A stretch of DNA of 36,131 bases from an uncultured Prevotellaceae bacterium (GCA_902795605.1 CADBLU010000135.1:1-36131); one strand, 5' to 3'; counted from the first letter of the stretch, positions 8,138 to 17,308 are shown. Notes: a model not told the origin generated them from the sequence alone. Program-made: numbers and translations.

Positions 8138-9235
8138 ATGAAGACACGGCAATGGCTGCTCATGGCAGCCCTCCTCACCCTCATCGCCTCTTGCACCCAG
8201 AAGACCTGCCACATCGAAGGCATCGCCGAGGGGAAGAACGACGGCGACACCCTGATGCTCATCACCGACATGGAGAACGGCGTCCCTCGCGACACCATCT
8301 TCGTCAGCGGTGGCCATTTCGAGGCCGACGTACCCATCGACAGCGTCTGTCTGTGCATCCTGAGAGTGGCCGACTCCACAGGAGTCATCCAACCGTTCTT
8401 CCTTGAGCCGGGCACCGTCAAACTCGATATCAAGAAAGACGCCATGCGCTCCACGGTGGGCGGCACCCCTCTCAACGACGAGTGGCAGAAGCTCAACGCC
8501 GCCGCCCTGTCTTTCAGTGAGAAAATGGCACAGTTGCAGAGCCAGATGAGCGAAGACCCCTCTGAGAGCGACAAACAGCAATTCCTGGAGAAACTGCATG
8601 CCGAGCAGGGCCAACTGGCTCAACTCTACTATGAGGTGGCAGAGCGGAACATCAGCAACGAACTGGGATTCGTGCTCACCACCAACCCGGAGTTGCTCAG
8701 TGAGGAGCAGGTGCTGAGACTGTTCAATATGATGCCTCCGAAGATGCACGCACGGAAGGAAGTGCAGGAGATAGAACGCTATCTCAAGCATACCGGCAAC
8801 GCCGACATGGGTCAGGACCCGAAACTGCAGGACTTCTCGGCAAAAGACCCTAACGGCAAGACGGTGTCGGCGATGGACGTGGTATCAAAAAGCAAGCTCA
8901 CCATCATCGACTTCTGGGCCAGCTGGTGCCAGCCCTGCATGCAGGAGATGCCCCACATGGTGCAGATCTACCAACTCTACCATCCGAAAGGACTCGATAT
9001 CCTCGGCGTGTCGCTCGACAACGACGGCGATGCCTGGCGGAAGGCCATCGAGCAGACAGGCGCCAAGTGGACGCAGATATCCGAACTCACCCGTGACAGC
9101 AAGATTGCCGCCATGTTCGGTGTCAGGGCCATCCCCTTCACCATCATCGTCGACCAGGAGGGCAACGTGCTGGCTTCCGGACTCGTGGGCAACGCGCTGG
9201 AAGACTTCGTGAGAAACCAACTCTCGGAAGATTGA
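8138..9235 (+). CDS. TlpA/ResA-like thiol-disulfide oxidoreductase lipoprotein
   Basis: The 365-aa protein has a lipoprotein signal peptide (LIASC, lipidated Cys19). It is followed by a DUF4369-like N-terminal domain (about 25-130), a helical linker rich in Q and E (about 130-215), and a thioredoxin-like domain. The active site WCQPC is at residues 263-267, and the cis-Pro loop is RAIPFT. Such Bacteroidetes proteins are anchored to a membrane facing the periplasm and reduce or exchange disulfides in client proteins; the client is unknown. The ATG follows the prs stop codon with no gap, which suggests translational coupling. An intrinsic terminator closes the operon. Confidence 0.88.
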   Translation: MKTRQWLLMAALLTLIASCTQKTCHIEGIAEGKNDGDTLMLITDMENGVPRDTIFVSGGHFEADVPIDSVCLCILRVADSTGVIQPFFLEPGTVKLDIKKDAMRSTVGGTPLNDEWQKLNAAALSFSEKMAQLQSQMSEDPSESDKQQFLEKLHAEQGQLAQLYYEVAERNISNELGFVLTTNPELLSEEQVLRLFNMMPPKMHARKEVQEIERYLKHTGNADMGQDPKLQDFSAKDPNGKTVSAMDVVSKSKLTIIDFWASWCQPCMQEMPHMVQIYQLYHPKGLDILGVSLDNDGDAWRKAIEQTGAKWTQISELTRDSKIAAMFGVRAIPFTIIVDQEGNVLASGLVGNALEDFVRNQLSED

Positions 9236-9259
9236 AGATAGAAGATTAGCCTTGCGAAT

Positions 9260-9307
9260 AAAAAGGTGCTATCCGTGCTTTGTCTTTTGCACGAATAGCA
9301 CCTTTTT
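9260..9307. terminator. Bidirectional intrinsic terminator
   Basis: A long stem (GGTGCTATCCGTGC / GCACGAATAGCACC, one mismatch, 10-nt loop) is flanked by AAAAA before and TTTTT after. It can end the prs operon on the plus strand and the phage operon on the minus strand. Confidence 0.85.
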
Positions 9308-9322
9308 CAATCTTCAATCTTC

Positions 9323-9395
9323 AAATGTCGTGCAAACCGAATGCAATGAAGCTTGCTTCAATTGCTGAGGTGCAGCCGACATTCAAGCGGAGCTT
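9323..9395 (-). repeat. Third copy of the palindromic element, inverted
   Basis: The reverse complement reads AAGCTCCGCTTG then AATGTCGGCTGCACC, through the same core palindrome to CGACATTT. It is nearly identical to the copies at 6296-6429. TTCAATCTTC-type motifs border it on both sides, at 9307-9323 and 9394-9412. Confidence 0.8.
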
Positions 9396-9407
9396 AATTT
9401 TCAATCT

Positions 9408-9902
9408 TCAAAAGGCCAAAGGCCTGCCCTGGCAGCGATGCAGGTGTGCCACCGTCCGGCGCAGACGGTCCGCCGTCTCCTCACGGCGGGTTTCCCATAC
9501 GGTGGCCTTCTCGGGGGCTGTCAACTGGAGCCAGTCGGCAATGACCGTGGCTGTCATCATCTCATAGATGAGGATGCTGCAATAGTCGGCCGTCGCCTTG
9601 TCGACAGGCCGGTGCGACTCAAGGCAGAACACATACTCTTGGCGGCAGGCGGGATGTCCGTCGGCGAGGGCATCAGCCGACGGCTCATTCCACAGCGGCC
9701 TTATCCACCGGCGCAGGAGATGTCCCACGCGGCAATAGGCGAGCCACAGCATACGGTTCACACGGTCGATGTTTTGGCTCTCGGTGATGTCTTCCGTCCA
9801 ATGCCGCTGCCGGCCGTCGGCCATGGTCTCTGCAGTGATGAACGCATTGTTGGCGATGTCATAGAGCATCCGCTCTCTTTTCAGTCTTATCAGGATTTTC
9901 AT
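9408..9902 (-). CDS. Phage-associated hypothetical protein (last gene of the cassette)
   Basis: The 164-aa cytosolic protein begins MKILIRLKRERMLYDIANNAF and has a helical, Trp/Arg-rich middle. No known domain was recognised. Its start overlaps the stop of the preceding gene by four bases (ATGA), so it belongs to the same operon as the tail fibres. By position it could be a tail-associated or virion assembly protein, but nothing in the sequence shows this. The last codons run into the TTCAATCTTC repeat and the bidirectional terminator, which marks the end of the cassette. Confidence 0.65.
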   Translation of the reverse strand: MKILIRLKRERMLYDIANNAFITAETMADGRQRHWTEDITESQNIDRVNRMLWLAYCRVGHLLRRWIRPLWNEPSADALADGHPACRQEYVFCLESHRPVDKATADYCSILIYEMMTATVIADWLQLTAPEKATVWETRREETADRLRRTVAHLHRCQGRPLAF

Positions 9903-10366
9903 TTTTGTGGAAGTTCAGGTGGACAGGGTTTTCTTCTGCGCATGTCGAGGGCGCTTTTCAGACCGGCCATACTCTGGTCGGCCATGGCACGCGCCCCAGA
10001 GGCCTTTTCAGGCAGGGAGACGCTCAGCCAACGGGCTTCGAGGTCATAGGCCACGAAGGCATCGGCATACCGTCTGACGATGTCGGGGGCTGACGGATGG
10101 AAGTTGGAGGGCAAATGGAGCACCAGCCGGAGGACATCGTCGCACCCGTGCTGGCCGGCAGTGCCACGGACATAGGCGGCCACCGCCAGCTCCACCCTCG
10201 CCATACTCTCCCGCCACATCGGTCTGAGGAGTTCGGCATCGGCCTCCACCACCGCCACTCTGTCGTAGAGAGTGCCGGCAGTGTCGCTCTTCACCGCCTG
10301 ATAGGCGGTCTGCATCGCCACCCGTCGCAGGGTATCGGCGAAAGAGAAAGTCATCATCAGTGTCAT
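9899..10366 (-). CDS. Phage-associated hypothetical protein
   Basis: The 155-aa protein starts MTLMMTFSFADTLRR; the ATG at 10366 is 4 bp after the stop of the SGNH fibre gene, while a longer frame from 10408 would overlap that gene. It is predicted to be mostly helical, with no signal peptide or transmembrane segment. The C-terminus is basic and proline-rich. No domain was recognised. Tight coupling with both neighbours places it in the phage operon, perhaps as a small tail or chaperone protein. Confidence 0.65.
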   Translation of the reverse strand: MTLMMTFSFADTLRRVAMQTAYQAVKSDTAGTLYDRVAVVEADAELLRPMWRESMARVELAVAAYVRGTAGQHGCDDVLRLVLHLPSNFHPSAPDIVRRYADAFVAYDLEARWLSVSLPEKASGARAMADQSMAGLKSALDMRRRKPCPPELPQK

Positions 10367-10370
10367 AGGG

Positions 10371-12335
10371 CTATGAGTTGACGTATCTGCTGATGTCGGT
10401 GACCTCAAACGGCTTCTTGTTGGCGAAGGTGGCGGCTATCTGTGCGAGATAGGCATCCTCGTCCGTAGTGGTGTAATCGGTGAAATTCGTGGTGGTGTCG
10501 CTGCTGTCCGTGGTGGACGTGGTCTTGCCGGGGATGTTCTTTGCCGTACACCATGCGTAGTCAGGCCTGAGTGAGTCGCCGATAATACTCTTGTCTCCCT
10601 TGCCGATAGCCTGCATAATGGCGATGGCATTGGCGTAGTTGGCTGCGAGGCACGGCACTCCGTCGGAGAGGTGTGTGCCATCGGTGAGCATATTGGCGCA
10701 TCCATATTCGGAATAGATATCACGGAGTGCTTCCACGGTGCGGCAGTTCTGGATAGCCGTGCCGTAGGGGAGCAACAAGGTGAACGGCTCATCCTCAAAC
10801 ACTCTTTGGGTGTTGGGCACGATTCCTGGGATATTGTCCCCTGCGCTTCCCTCATACCGCTTGAGCAGTGTTGTGGAATTATATGACCTCGCTGAGTGGG
10901 TGAGGATGAATCCCAGCCTCACGGGATGTTGTGCCAATGCGGGCAACTCCTTGACGATGGTGATAAGTGCATTCTTGTACCAAGTGTTGTAGGAGTCGTA
11001 GTTCTTGGTGCTTCCCTGCTGGAAGGTGACGATATCCCAATCCTCGTCAGCGAAGATTTGCGCTACGGTCTTGGTCTGAGCCGACGGCCATGCCGATGAC
11101 CCAGCCTTGAATTTCCACCATGTGGAGGAGTAGGTGTTTGTCGGTGATGCCAGTTTGGTGGCGTGGTCGGACAACAACCCTCCACCGATGGCTGCGATGC
11201 CGATGGTGGCCTTGATGCCGAATTGCTCAAGGATGAAGGGCACATACCCCATAGAGTCCTGTGTGAACGAGTTGCCGAAGCAGAGGATTTTCACCTCCTC
11301 AAGCGCACCGACCTTTGTCTCCAGTTCGGTCACCCGCTCCTCCACCTGCTTGTCGAACTTGAGTGCGGCGGCAACATCGTGATAGGACGTGACGATGATT
11401 CGGTTCGTTCCCTCAGGCAAGGTGCATTTGTAGTCGGTGACGTTGTCGCCGGGATTGCCTCCTGTCTCCTTGTACTCATATCCAAGGAAGGATGTTCCGT
11501 TGTAATAGGCGATAGCGACACTCGCAGACGAGGTGGCATTGGGTCGCTTGAACGAGGCATAGTAAGTCTTCGCATTGTCAAGTCCTGCCCAAGAGTAGAC
11601 GACTGACGGATTCGTACCTCCGTTTGCGGTGATTGCACCTTGGTCGTTGACGTACTTGTCGTTCGTGACATTGGGAGTGCCAGCCGACACCTTCTCAATG
11701 GTGGCAGACTCCAACTTGCCGTCCAAGCTCCCGATGCCCTGCGCCAAAGCGGCTGTCTTATCCTTGACAGTGATGCCCTTGTACAATGTAGGCTGCACAG
11801 GCTTTGAGGATACGGTCTGGAAGAAGACACAGAGATATCCGCTCTGCGGGATGTAGATGTGCTCCACGTTGAACTCCGTGCTTCTTGGAACATCCGTACG
11901 ATAGAGCAGGATGGCCGCAGCCGTACTGCCGACCGCCGGGACTGCATCAAAGATGGCGAGGCAGAGATACCTGTTGTTTCCCGGTTCCGATGTGTCCTTG
12001 TAGTTGAGTTTGTAGATTTCCCCGGCATTGACTGGGATATACCTGACGTAATACCAACTGGTGGAGATAATCTTTCCTGACGAATTAATCTGCATAGTGG
12101 TGGCTTCGGTGTGTGCCGCCCTTGTGGTCTCATACTCAGCCACCACTTGTTCGATCACTCCGATTTGGCTCATCGCCTTTTCGTTGCTGCCGCCCAAGAC
12201 ATGCGCAAGAGGAAGGTCACCCTCTCCCACGATGACACTGTCACCCTGCGGACCCTGCTTTCCCTCAGGTCCCTGCTTCCCCTCTACAAGATATTCTTCG
12301 CCGTTCTTGTATACGGATGTGATTTTCTTTGTCAT
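10371..12335 (-). CDS. Phage fibre with collagen-like stalk and SGNH/DUF4886 hydrolase domain
   Basis: The 654-aa protein (ATG at 12335, MTKKITSVYKNGEEYLVEGK) has a short collagen-like stretch GPEGKQGPQG near residue 25. Beta-rich modules follow to about residue 330, including SWYYVRYIPVNAGEIYKLNY and a repeat-like TYYASFKRP segment. A short coiled coil, VEERVTELETKVGALEE, comes next. The C-terminal 300 residues are an SGNH-type hydrolase: GNSFT with Ser356, and DGTHLSDG with Asp552 and His555, in the arrangement of the DUF4886 family. The tail is Thr/Ser/Asp-rich. Fibre plus esterase suggests a receptor-binding protein that removes acyl groups from surface glycans. It lies between the tail spike and two small genes on the same strand. 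The substrate is unknown. Confidence 0.75.
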   Translation of the reverse strand: MTKKITSVYKNGEEYLVEGKQGPEGKQGPQGDSVIVGEGDLPLAHVLGGSNEKAMSQIGVIEQVVAEYETTRAAHTEATTMQINSSGKIISTSWYYVRYIPVNAGEIYKLNYKDTSEPGNNRYLCLAIFDAVPAVGSTAAAILLYRTDVPRSTEFNVEHIYIPQSGYLCVFFQTVSSKPVQPTLYKGITVKDKTAALAQGIGSLDGKLESATIEKVSAGTPNVTNDKYVNDQGAITANGGTNPSVVYSWAGLDNAKTYYASFKRPNATSSASVAIAYYNGTSFLGYEYKETGGNPGDNVTDYKCTLPEGTNRIIVTSYHDVAAALKFDKQVEERVTELETKVGALEEVKILCFGNSFTQDSMGYVPFILEQFGIKATIGIAAIGGGLLSDHATKLASPTNTYSSTWWKFKAGSSAWPSAQTKTVAQIFADEDWDIVTFQQGSTKNYDSYNTWYKNALITIVKELPALAQHPVRLGFILTHSARSYNSTTLLKRYEGSAGDNIPGIVPNTQRVFEDEPFTLLLPYGTAIQNCRTVEALRDIYSEYGCANMLTDGTHLSDGVPCLAANYANAIAIMQAIGKGDKSIIGDSLRPDYAWCTAKNIPGKTTSTTDSSDTTTNFTDYTTTDEDAYLAQIAATFANKKPFEVTDISRYVNS

Positions 12336-12410
12336 TGCTATGTCGTTTTTGTCGTTGATGTTGTTTCTTATCACTTTTTATTTTTCAGTAAGCGGCTGTT
12401 CCGAAGCCGC

Positions 12411-12440
12411 CCAAGCCATGATTGCCCAAGCCATGATTGC
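12411..12440. repeat. Perfect 15-bp tandem duplication
   Basis: CCAAGCCATGATTGC occurs twice head to tail in the gap between the spike and fibre genes. A 6-bp GC hairpin (GCGGCT/AGCCGC) lies just beside it. No gene is seen in the 139-bp gap from 12336 to 12474. Confidence 0.8.
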
Positions 12441-12474
12441 CTGCCCATGTCTTGGCTTAGCCTCAAGATTCGCT

Positions 12475-15400
12475 CTATTCCCCCGGATACTCCGTGCCGT
12501 CGATAGTGTTGCCGGAGAGGCGGTCGTATCCTGCCTCCACCACACCGCGGGTGAGCGTGGCGGGATAACTGCTGTCTGCCGACACCACGGTGTTGTCGGT
12601 GAGAGTCACGCCTGCGAGCGAGGCGAGTCCGTCGCCGCTCTCGCCGGTTCTTGTGTCGTATGCGGCGAGCACACAGGCAGCCGTGCGCCACACCGTGCTC
12701 TTCCACCGCCAGTCCACATTGAGGCGGTCGATGGTCAGTTGGTTGTTGTCTATCACTGTCCGTGTCAGCCACTCCGGGTTGAACGTGGCAAGGAAATATC
12801 CGGCGCACACCACCACGTTGTCCTCCGCAATGAATTTCTTTGCCTTGCCGTTGGATGTCGCCGAGGATTTGGAAGGAGGCAGTCCGAAGGCGGGTGCGTA
12901 GGGAATGAGCAACACGCAATGCCGCATCTCCACCGTCCCCCATGTGCGGATGAACGCTCCCTCAGCAAACTCCGTGTGCGCAAGGTCGTCATGAGCCGAC
13001 TTGTTGAACGTTGACTCCACCCTGCTGTCGGACATCGTCAGCCAGCACCCCTTCTTCTCCGACACGTTCTGCAACATCAGCAGCGCACCCAATTGGAGGT
13101 TGCTCCGCTCAATGGTGACGCGTGTGATGCCTGTGGCTGAGTCGATGAAGGTGGTTGCCGGGGTGGCTGTCTGTAGGTCCATAGCCGCTCCCAACGCTCC
13201 GTTGGCCTTGAAATCCGTGTCGCGGATGAGCAGGTTGAGTCCCATCGTGCATGTTCCCCATCGGATGGCGTAGATCTGACAGTGGTCGAACTCCACCGTG
13301 TGCTTCGGTTTCTGCGCCCAAAGGTTCGTCTCCGTACTGTTGTCGCCAGTGATATTGAAAGGAGCGGTGACATATCCGTCGGCTTGATAGATTTTTGTCC
13401 GTCGGCAGGCGAAATGCATACGTTGGTTGAGTCCGTGGAGTTCAAGGTAGAAGATGTGCGACTCCGGGTCGCCGTACTTGCGCAGACGGATGTCGGAGTC
13501 CTCCACCTCTAACAGGCATGTGCCGATGTTGTAGTGCAGGGGCAGGTAATCGTCCACGCTCTTCCACCTGCGGATGGCGCAACTGTCGCCGAAGAGACTG
13601 CTGCTCCTCCCCTGGTGGACGTACATCGCCGTCATGAAGTTGGTGGTATACACTCCGTCTAGCACGATGCCCGTCACCTGATGTATCTCAAAGCAGTTGA
13701 TGCGTGAGCAGGCGAGGTCGCCACGCCGCACCGTCCCCGACAAGTTCTGCGAGTAAGGGATTCCTTTGAAAGCCTTGACGGTAGTCACACGGATGTCGCG
13801 AATCGTGTACGACGTGTCGGGGTCTACGGATGTCTGGATGGAGATGCCACGGCTTTTCACATGCTGTGAGGCGACATGTGTCTGGGCGTTGATGATGTCG
13901 TAACTGTAGGGGAAGAGGTAGAGCGTGGCGTTGTTTCCCTCAAGCACACCCTCCGGTTTGCCTGTCACGGCAAAGTAGGTGTCCACGTTGGTGGCATCCC
14001 TCACCTGCGACTTGAACTGGTAAACACCGTTCTTCTGTAGCGTCATGCGTCCGTTGAGCATCTCAAAGGCACGCTTGAAAGGAATGGTGGCATCATGCCC
14101 GGCATTGGTGTCGCCGAGCCGCACCTTACTTGCCGGGTAAGACAGCGTGCCGTCGTTCCCGCGCTCGAAGACATGCGCCTTTGTGGTGCGCGGGTATTTC
14201 ACCCCCTCGCTCGTCATCGTCGGATCGTCAGAGAATCCCTCCTCGCTGCTCACGAACACAGCATCGGTGCGCACATGGGGTGTCGCGCTCTCGTCGTTCC
14301 ATTCGTGCGAGTTGAGCCATTGCGTGTAGTAAGTGGTCACTCCGTTCACCGACAGTTCAAAGAGGAACCGCATGTTGGTGGTGTCGAGTTTCACCTGGAA
14401 GGGAATGTATTCGGGCATGATGCCAGCATCTGAGGCATAGGGATACACCTCCATGTTGAAATACACCTCAGGGTCGTGGGGATAGACCGTCTCGTAGTTT
14501 TCGGGCAGTCCGTCGACCACATGCCCGGCGATTTGCTGTGCGGTCACCGTACCTCCGTAGACTCTCAGCGGCCATGAGCCATAGTCCACCGCATCGGCTC
14601 TTGCTCCCCACCACTCAGGGCGTGCGAAGGGGATATCCCATGTGCCCTCGCAGGAGACTCCCTCGCCGAAGATCTGCTTGGTGGTATCGATGATGCGGGT
14701 GTTGTTGCCTGTGAGGGTCACACCGCTGCCGTCGATTTTCCCTCCGTCGATGAACAGGCTCACATCGGCAGGCATGGTGTAGTCGGCACTCAGCGTCAAC
14801 GTGGAGAGGATGCGGTATTTGCCTCCGGCTTGGAACGTGCCGGAACCGATCACTGCATCGGCGGTGATGACATTCCAGTCTGAGAGGTCCTCGCCACCGG
14901 TCATCAGCGAATCGACATCCCTACGTAGTAGCGAAGTGGTGGTTTCAAGGGCGGTAGTAGTAGCCTCAAGGGCCGTGGCGGTGGTTTCAAGGGAGGTGGT
15001 GCGCACAGCGAGGCCTGCCGTGGAGGATTCCAGCGACTGTGCCTTTCCCTCAAGGACGGTCGTGCGAGGCTCCAGACTGTCCACACGCGCAGCAAGGGCC
15101 GCCAGTGCCTCTTGGTCGCCGCCACCCTCACCGCCGCCTGCAACCGTGAGGTGTACGATGCCGTCTTGATCGGGGTAGCACACCGCGCCGGAGTTGACGT
15201 CGATGCCCTTGACCATCATTGCGCGCAACTGATTGAGGAGCGGCACGATGCCGGTGGTCTTCTCCAAGGTCACCGCTCCGTCTTGCAACTGACAGGTACC
15301 CACCGAGTCGCAGGCGAACTTCTGGTTGGTCACCGCCCCGTCGGCAATTTTGTCGGTGTTCACCGCCCCGTCGGCAAGGTGTGCTGTCGCAACGGCTCCC

Positions 15401-16179
15401 TCGGCGATATTGGCACCATAGACGAAGACTCCGCCGAGGACGACACAGGCCGTCCACCGTCCTTGCCAGTGAGGCGAACCGGTGGGTGCGTCGTGCGTCC
15501 ACATCAGTGCGGAGAAATATGTCACCTCCACCTCACCGAAATGGAGGTAACGGCCCGGGGTGGACGTGAGGTAGAACACATTGTGGTCGGCAGGCTCATG
15601 CGGCAGCATGTCGGGGGTGGCCATTCCGCAGAACACATACCCCTGCGAGGCGATATCGTCGACGACGGCCTTCGCCTGGTCGTAGGCATCGAGGTTGAAC
15701 GTGTCGGCGAGGTTCACCGACTCGGCGGCCATCTGCCACTGTCCATCGGTGGCACACGACCAGAGTTGCAGGGTGGCGCTGCTGCCCACAAGGGCCCATT
15801 CGCCTCGCCGCGGTCTAGGCACCCCTTGCCGCAGGGCGTCGGCAGTGGCATAGAGTCCGCGGTCCATCCCTCTGAGATGGCAGCAGGTGAGGGTGCCCTC
15901 GATGGTGACATCGCCTTTGCAGACAGTGGAATGGCGGAGGAGGGTCTTTCCGCCCACCATCAGGTCGCCCATCAGTCTGAGGTCGCCGTCGAGGTGAAGA
16001 GATCGGAACGCATCATTGTCGTGAGGGGCAAGCCAGTTGGCGGAGGCCGCATCCCAGCAGAGCATACGGCCGGCCACGGACAGGCATTCGCCACTGTGGC
16101 CGCCCCTCGGGAAGTGGCGCCACACCTCAGCGAGCGAGGGATAGGCACCAAGATAATAGTTGGGTCGTCGGTTATGCAT
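12475..16179 (-). CDS. Large phage tail spike / tail fibre
   Basis: The 1234-aa protein begins MHNRRPNYYLGAYPSL. An N-terminal beta-rich region (1-250) contains DGQWQMAAESVNLADT and a YVFCGMATPDMLPHEP stretch of the kind found in Bacteroidales phage tail proteins. Residues about 260-320 carry repeats of the form (A/D)GAV.T..(L/I)ADGAV, a common fibre shaft repeat. A Thr/Leu-rich coiled coil runs from about 353 to 425, with LETTATALEATTTALETTTS. The rest resembles a pectate-lyase-like beta-helix: ISTLTLSADYTMPADVSLFID, then RPEWWGARADAVDYG, the usual entry motif of phage tailspikes. It probably binds or cleaves a cell-surface polysaccharide. No signal peptide. It lies 3' of the connector-like genes, separated by a repeat block. 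The spike call is well supported; the host ligand is not known. Confidence 0.85.
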   Translation of the reverse strand: MHNRRPNYYLGAYPSLAEVWRHFPRGGHSGECLSVAGRMLCWDAASANWLAPHDNDAFRSLHLDGDLRLMGDLMVGGKTLLRHSTVCKGDVTIEGTLTCCHLRGMDRGLYATADALRQGVPRPRRGEWALVGSSATLQLWSCATDGQWQMAAESVNLADTFNLDAYDQAKAVVDDIASQGYVFCGMATPDMLPHEPADHNVFYLTSTPGRYLHFGEVEVTYFSALMWTHDAPTGSPHWQGRWTACVVLGGVFVYGANIAEGAVATAHLADGAVNTDKIADGAVTNQKFACDSVGTCQLQDGAVTLEKTTGIVPLLNQLRAMMVKGIDVNSGAVCYPDQDGIVHLTVAGGGEGGGDQEALAALAARVDSLEPRTTVLEGKAQSLESSTAGLAVRTTSLETTATALEATTTALETTTSLLRRDVDSLMTGGEDLSDWNVITADAVIGSGTFQAGGKYRILSTLTLSADYTMPADVSLFIDGGKIDGSGVTLTGNNTRIIDTTKQIFGEGVSCEGTWDIPFARPEWWGARADAVDYGSWPLRVYGGTVTAQQIAGHVVDGLPENYETVYPHDPEVYFNMEVYPYASDAGIMPEYIPFQVKLDTTNMRFLFELSVNGVTTYYTQWLNSHEWNDESATPHVRTDAVFVSSEEGFSDDPTMTSEGVKYPRTTKAHVFERGNDGTLSYPASKVRLGDTNAGHDATIPFKRAFEMLNGRMTLQKNGVYQFKSQVRDATNVDTYFAVTGKPEGVLEGNNATLYLFPYSYDIINAQTHVASQHVKSRGISIQTSVDPDTSYTIRDIRVTTVKAFKGIPYSQNLSGTVRRGDLACSRINCFEIHQVTGIVLDGVYTTNFMTAMYVHQGRSSSLFGDSCAIRRWKSVDDYLPLHYNIGTCLLEVEDSDIRLRKYGDPESHIFYLELHGLNQRMHFACRRTKIYQADGYVTAPFNITGDNSTETNLWAQKPKHTVEFDHCQIYAIRWGTCTMGLNLLIRDTDFKANGALGAAMDLQTATPATTFIDSATGITRVTIERSNLQLGALLMLQNVSEKKGCWLTMSDSRVESTFNKSAHDDLAHTEFAEGAFIRTWGTVEMRHCVLLIPYAPAFGLPPSKSSATSNGKAKKFIAEDNVVVCAGYFLATFNPEWLTRTVIDNNQLTIDRLNVDWRWKSTVWRTAACVLAAYDTRTGESGDGLASLAGVTLTDNTVVSADSSYPATLTRGVVEAGYDRLSGNTIDGTEYPGE

Positions 16180-16210
16180 CTTTGAGTTTCTTTTATTGGT
16201 GATTGATTCA

Positions 16211-16506
16211 AATTTTAGGAGTTTGGGAGGGTAGTTTTTAGGAGTTTGAGAGAGTAGGTTTAAGGAGTTTGGGAGTTTGGGAGTTTAGGAGTTTAGGAGT
16301 GTAGGAGTGTAGGAGTGTAGACATTACCATTGCCTAAACTCCGAGCCCCAATACTCCGAAATAAGAGATTGTATCGTCTAAACTCCGAGACTCCTAAACT
16401 CCTAAACTCCTATATCAGAGATAACTCCAATACTCCGAAATAAGAGATACTATTGTCTAAACTCCCAAACTCCTAAACTCCTAAACCAGAGCTAACTCCT
16501 AAATTC
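16211..16506. repeat. GGAGTTTA satellite block forming a large inverted repeat
   Basis: The left arm (about 16215-16318) is built from variants of GGAGTTTAGGAGTTTGGGAG and GGAGTGTA. The right arm (about 16333-16506) is built from CTCCTAAACTCCTAAACTCC, its reverse complement. The right arm holds two copies of a 79-bp unit starting CAATACTCCGAAATAAGAGAT (16349 and 16428). Together they could fold into a hairpin over 250 nt long in the phage transcript. The last codons of the adjacent gene (from 16473) are made of this repeat. Confidence 0.8.
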
Positions 16507-17087
16507 CAAGATCGGAGTTGGTCGGCGATGCGCCGGATGACATCATCATAGAGGCGCTCGGGCAGTGAGAGATGCCCGTCGCGGATGCGGGGTACGGGCA
16601 CATACTGGGCTGCCTCGACATACACTGGGGCATCGCCGCACGAGGAATAGAGTTCCACCACCCGCCCTGTGGGCCGCATGGTGACGGCAGCCACAGGACG
16701 GTCGGCATTGCCGCTCACGCCCGCGAAGGGACTCGACAACCGGGCATAGGCGGCATCAGCGTCGGTGATGATGGTGGCGGGCCGGTGCCAACCAGAGAGC
16801 CGGATGTAGAGCAGGCGCAGGCAGTCATCGGGCAAGGGCATCACGGCGATGCGCCGCCGGTGGTCGCCGCTCCACGACAGGGGTGCACGGAGTGGCACGC
16901 CGGGCGCTAGGAGGTCGGCGGGCGCCTCTTCGACGACTTTCCTCGCCGCCGTCTCTATCTGTGCGGCGATGAGCTGGTCGACGGTGAGGGTCACCAGATC
17001 GTGTGCCTCGAAGAGGGGATGCTCGTGCGCGTTGAGGCACAGCATCGTCCGTGTGTCGCGGATGAGTTGTCTGACAGAATAGAGCAT
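16473..17087 (-). CDS. Phage head-tail adaptor-like protein (tentative)
   Basis: The 204-aa protein starts MLYSVRQLIRDTRTMLCLNAHEHPLF. It has an N-terminal helical half (VDQLIAAQIETAARKVVEEAP) and a beta-rich half with SGWHRPATIITDADAAYARL and MRPTGRVVELYSSCGD. It ends with a helix LPERLYDDVIRRIADQL. Size, helical start and position between the capsid and spike genes fit podovirus-type adaptor/connector proteins, but no signature proves it. It starts 14 bp after the previous small gene. Its last ten or so residues (NLGVSSGLGV) are encoded by the neighbouring satellite block, so the C-terminus may have been extended or replaced by repeat expansion. Confidence 0.6.
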   Translation of the reverse strand: MLYSVRQLIRDTRTMLCLNAHEHPLFEAHDLVTLTVDQLIAAQIETAARKVVEEAPADLLAPGVPLRAPLSWSGDHRRRIAVMPLPDDCLRLLYIRLSGWHRPATIITDADAAYARLSSPFAGVSGNADRPVAAVTMRPTGRVVELYSSCGDAPVYVEAAQYVPVPRIRDGHLSLPERLYDDVIRRIADQLRSWNLGVSSGLGV

Positions 17088-17101
17088 GGTGGTGAAAGGG
17101 G

Positions 17102-17308
17102 TCAGTTGTCGGCAGTGCTGACGATGAGATAGATGGTTTCAGGGTGCTGGGCATGGTCGTCGGGCAGTTGCTCGACAATCTCAAGGCGGGTGGCGGGCAG
17201 CAGGCTATCCTCGATACGGGTCACTTGCTGCTCCAGTTGCCGTACCCTCCCCATGCCTCTCGAGAGAAACGGCGTGCGCCGCTCATGATGGTCTTTCCAG
17301 TCGGTCAT
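17102..17308 (-). CDS. Small phage-associated protein with coiled-coil start
   Basis: The 68-aa protein reads MTDWKDHHERRTPFLSRGM, then a short heptad-like stretch RVRQLEQQVTRIEDSL, and ends with PETIYLIVSTADN. The TIYLIV ending resembles short motifs seen in phage structural proteins, but no family was recognised. It is in line with the surrounding genes, 14 bp upstream of the adaptor-like gene. Short length keeps confidence moderate. Confidence 0.55.
   Translation of the reverse strand: MTDWKDHHERRTPFLSRGMGRVRQLEQQVTRIEDSLLPATRLEIVEQLPDDHAQHPETIYLIVSTADN

Noticed and set aside
7445..8791. A 448-codon antisense frame across prs and the lipoprotein gene
   Set aside because: Both genes beneath are firmly identified, and the antisense frame crosses the junction between them. 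High GC at third positions explains it.
16211..16506. CRISPR array or phage cos/attachment site
   Set aside because: Units are 8-20 bp and degenerate with no spacers. No integrase or tRNA is nearby and no matching core repeat was seen at the cassette ends.
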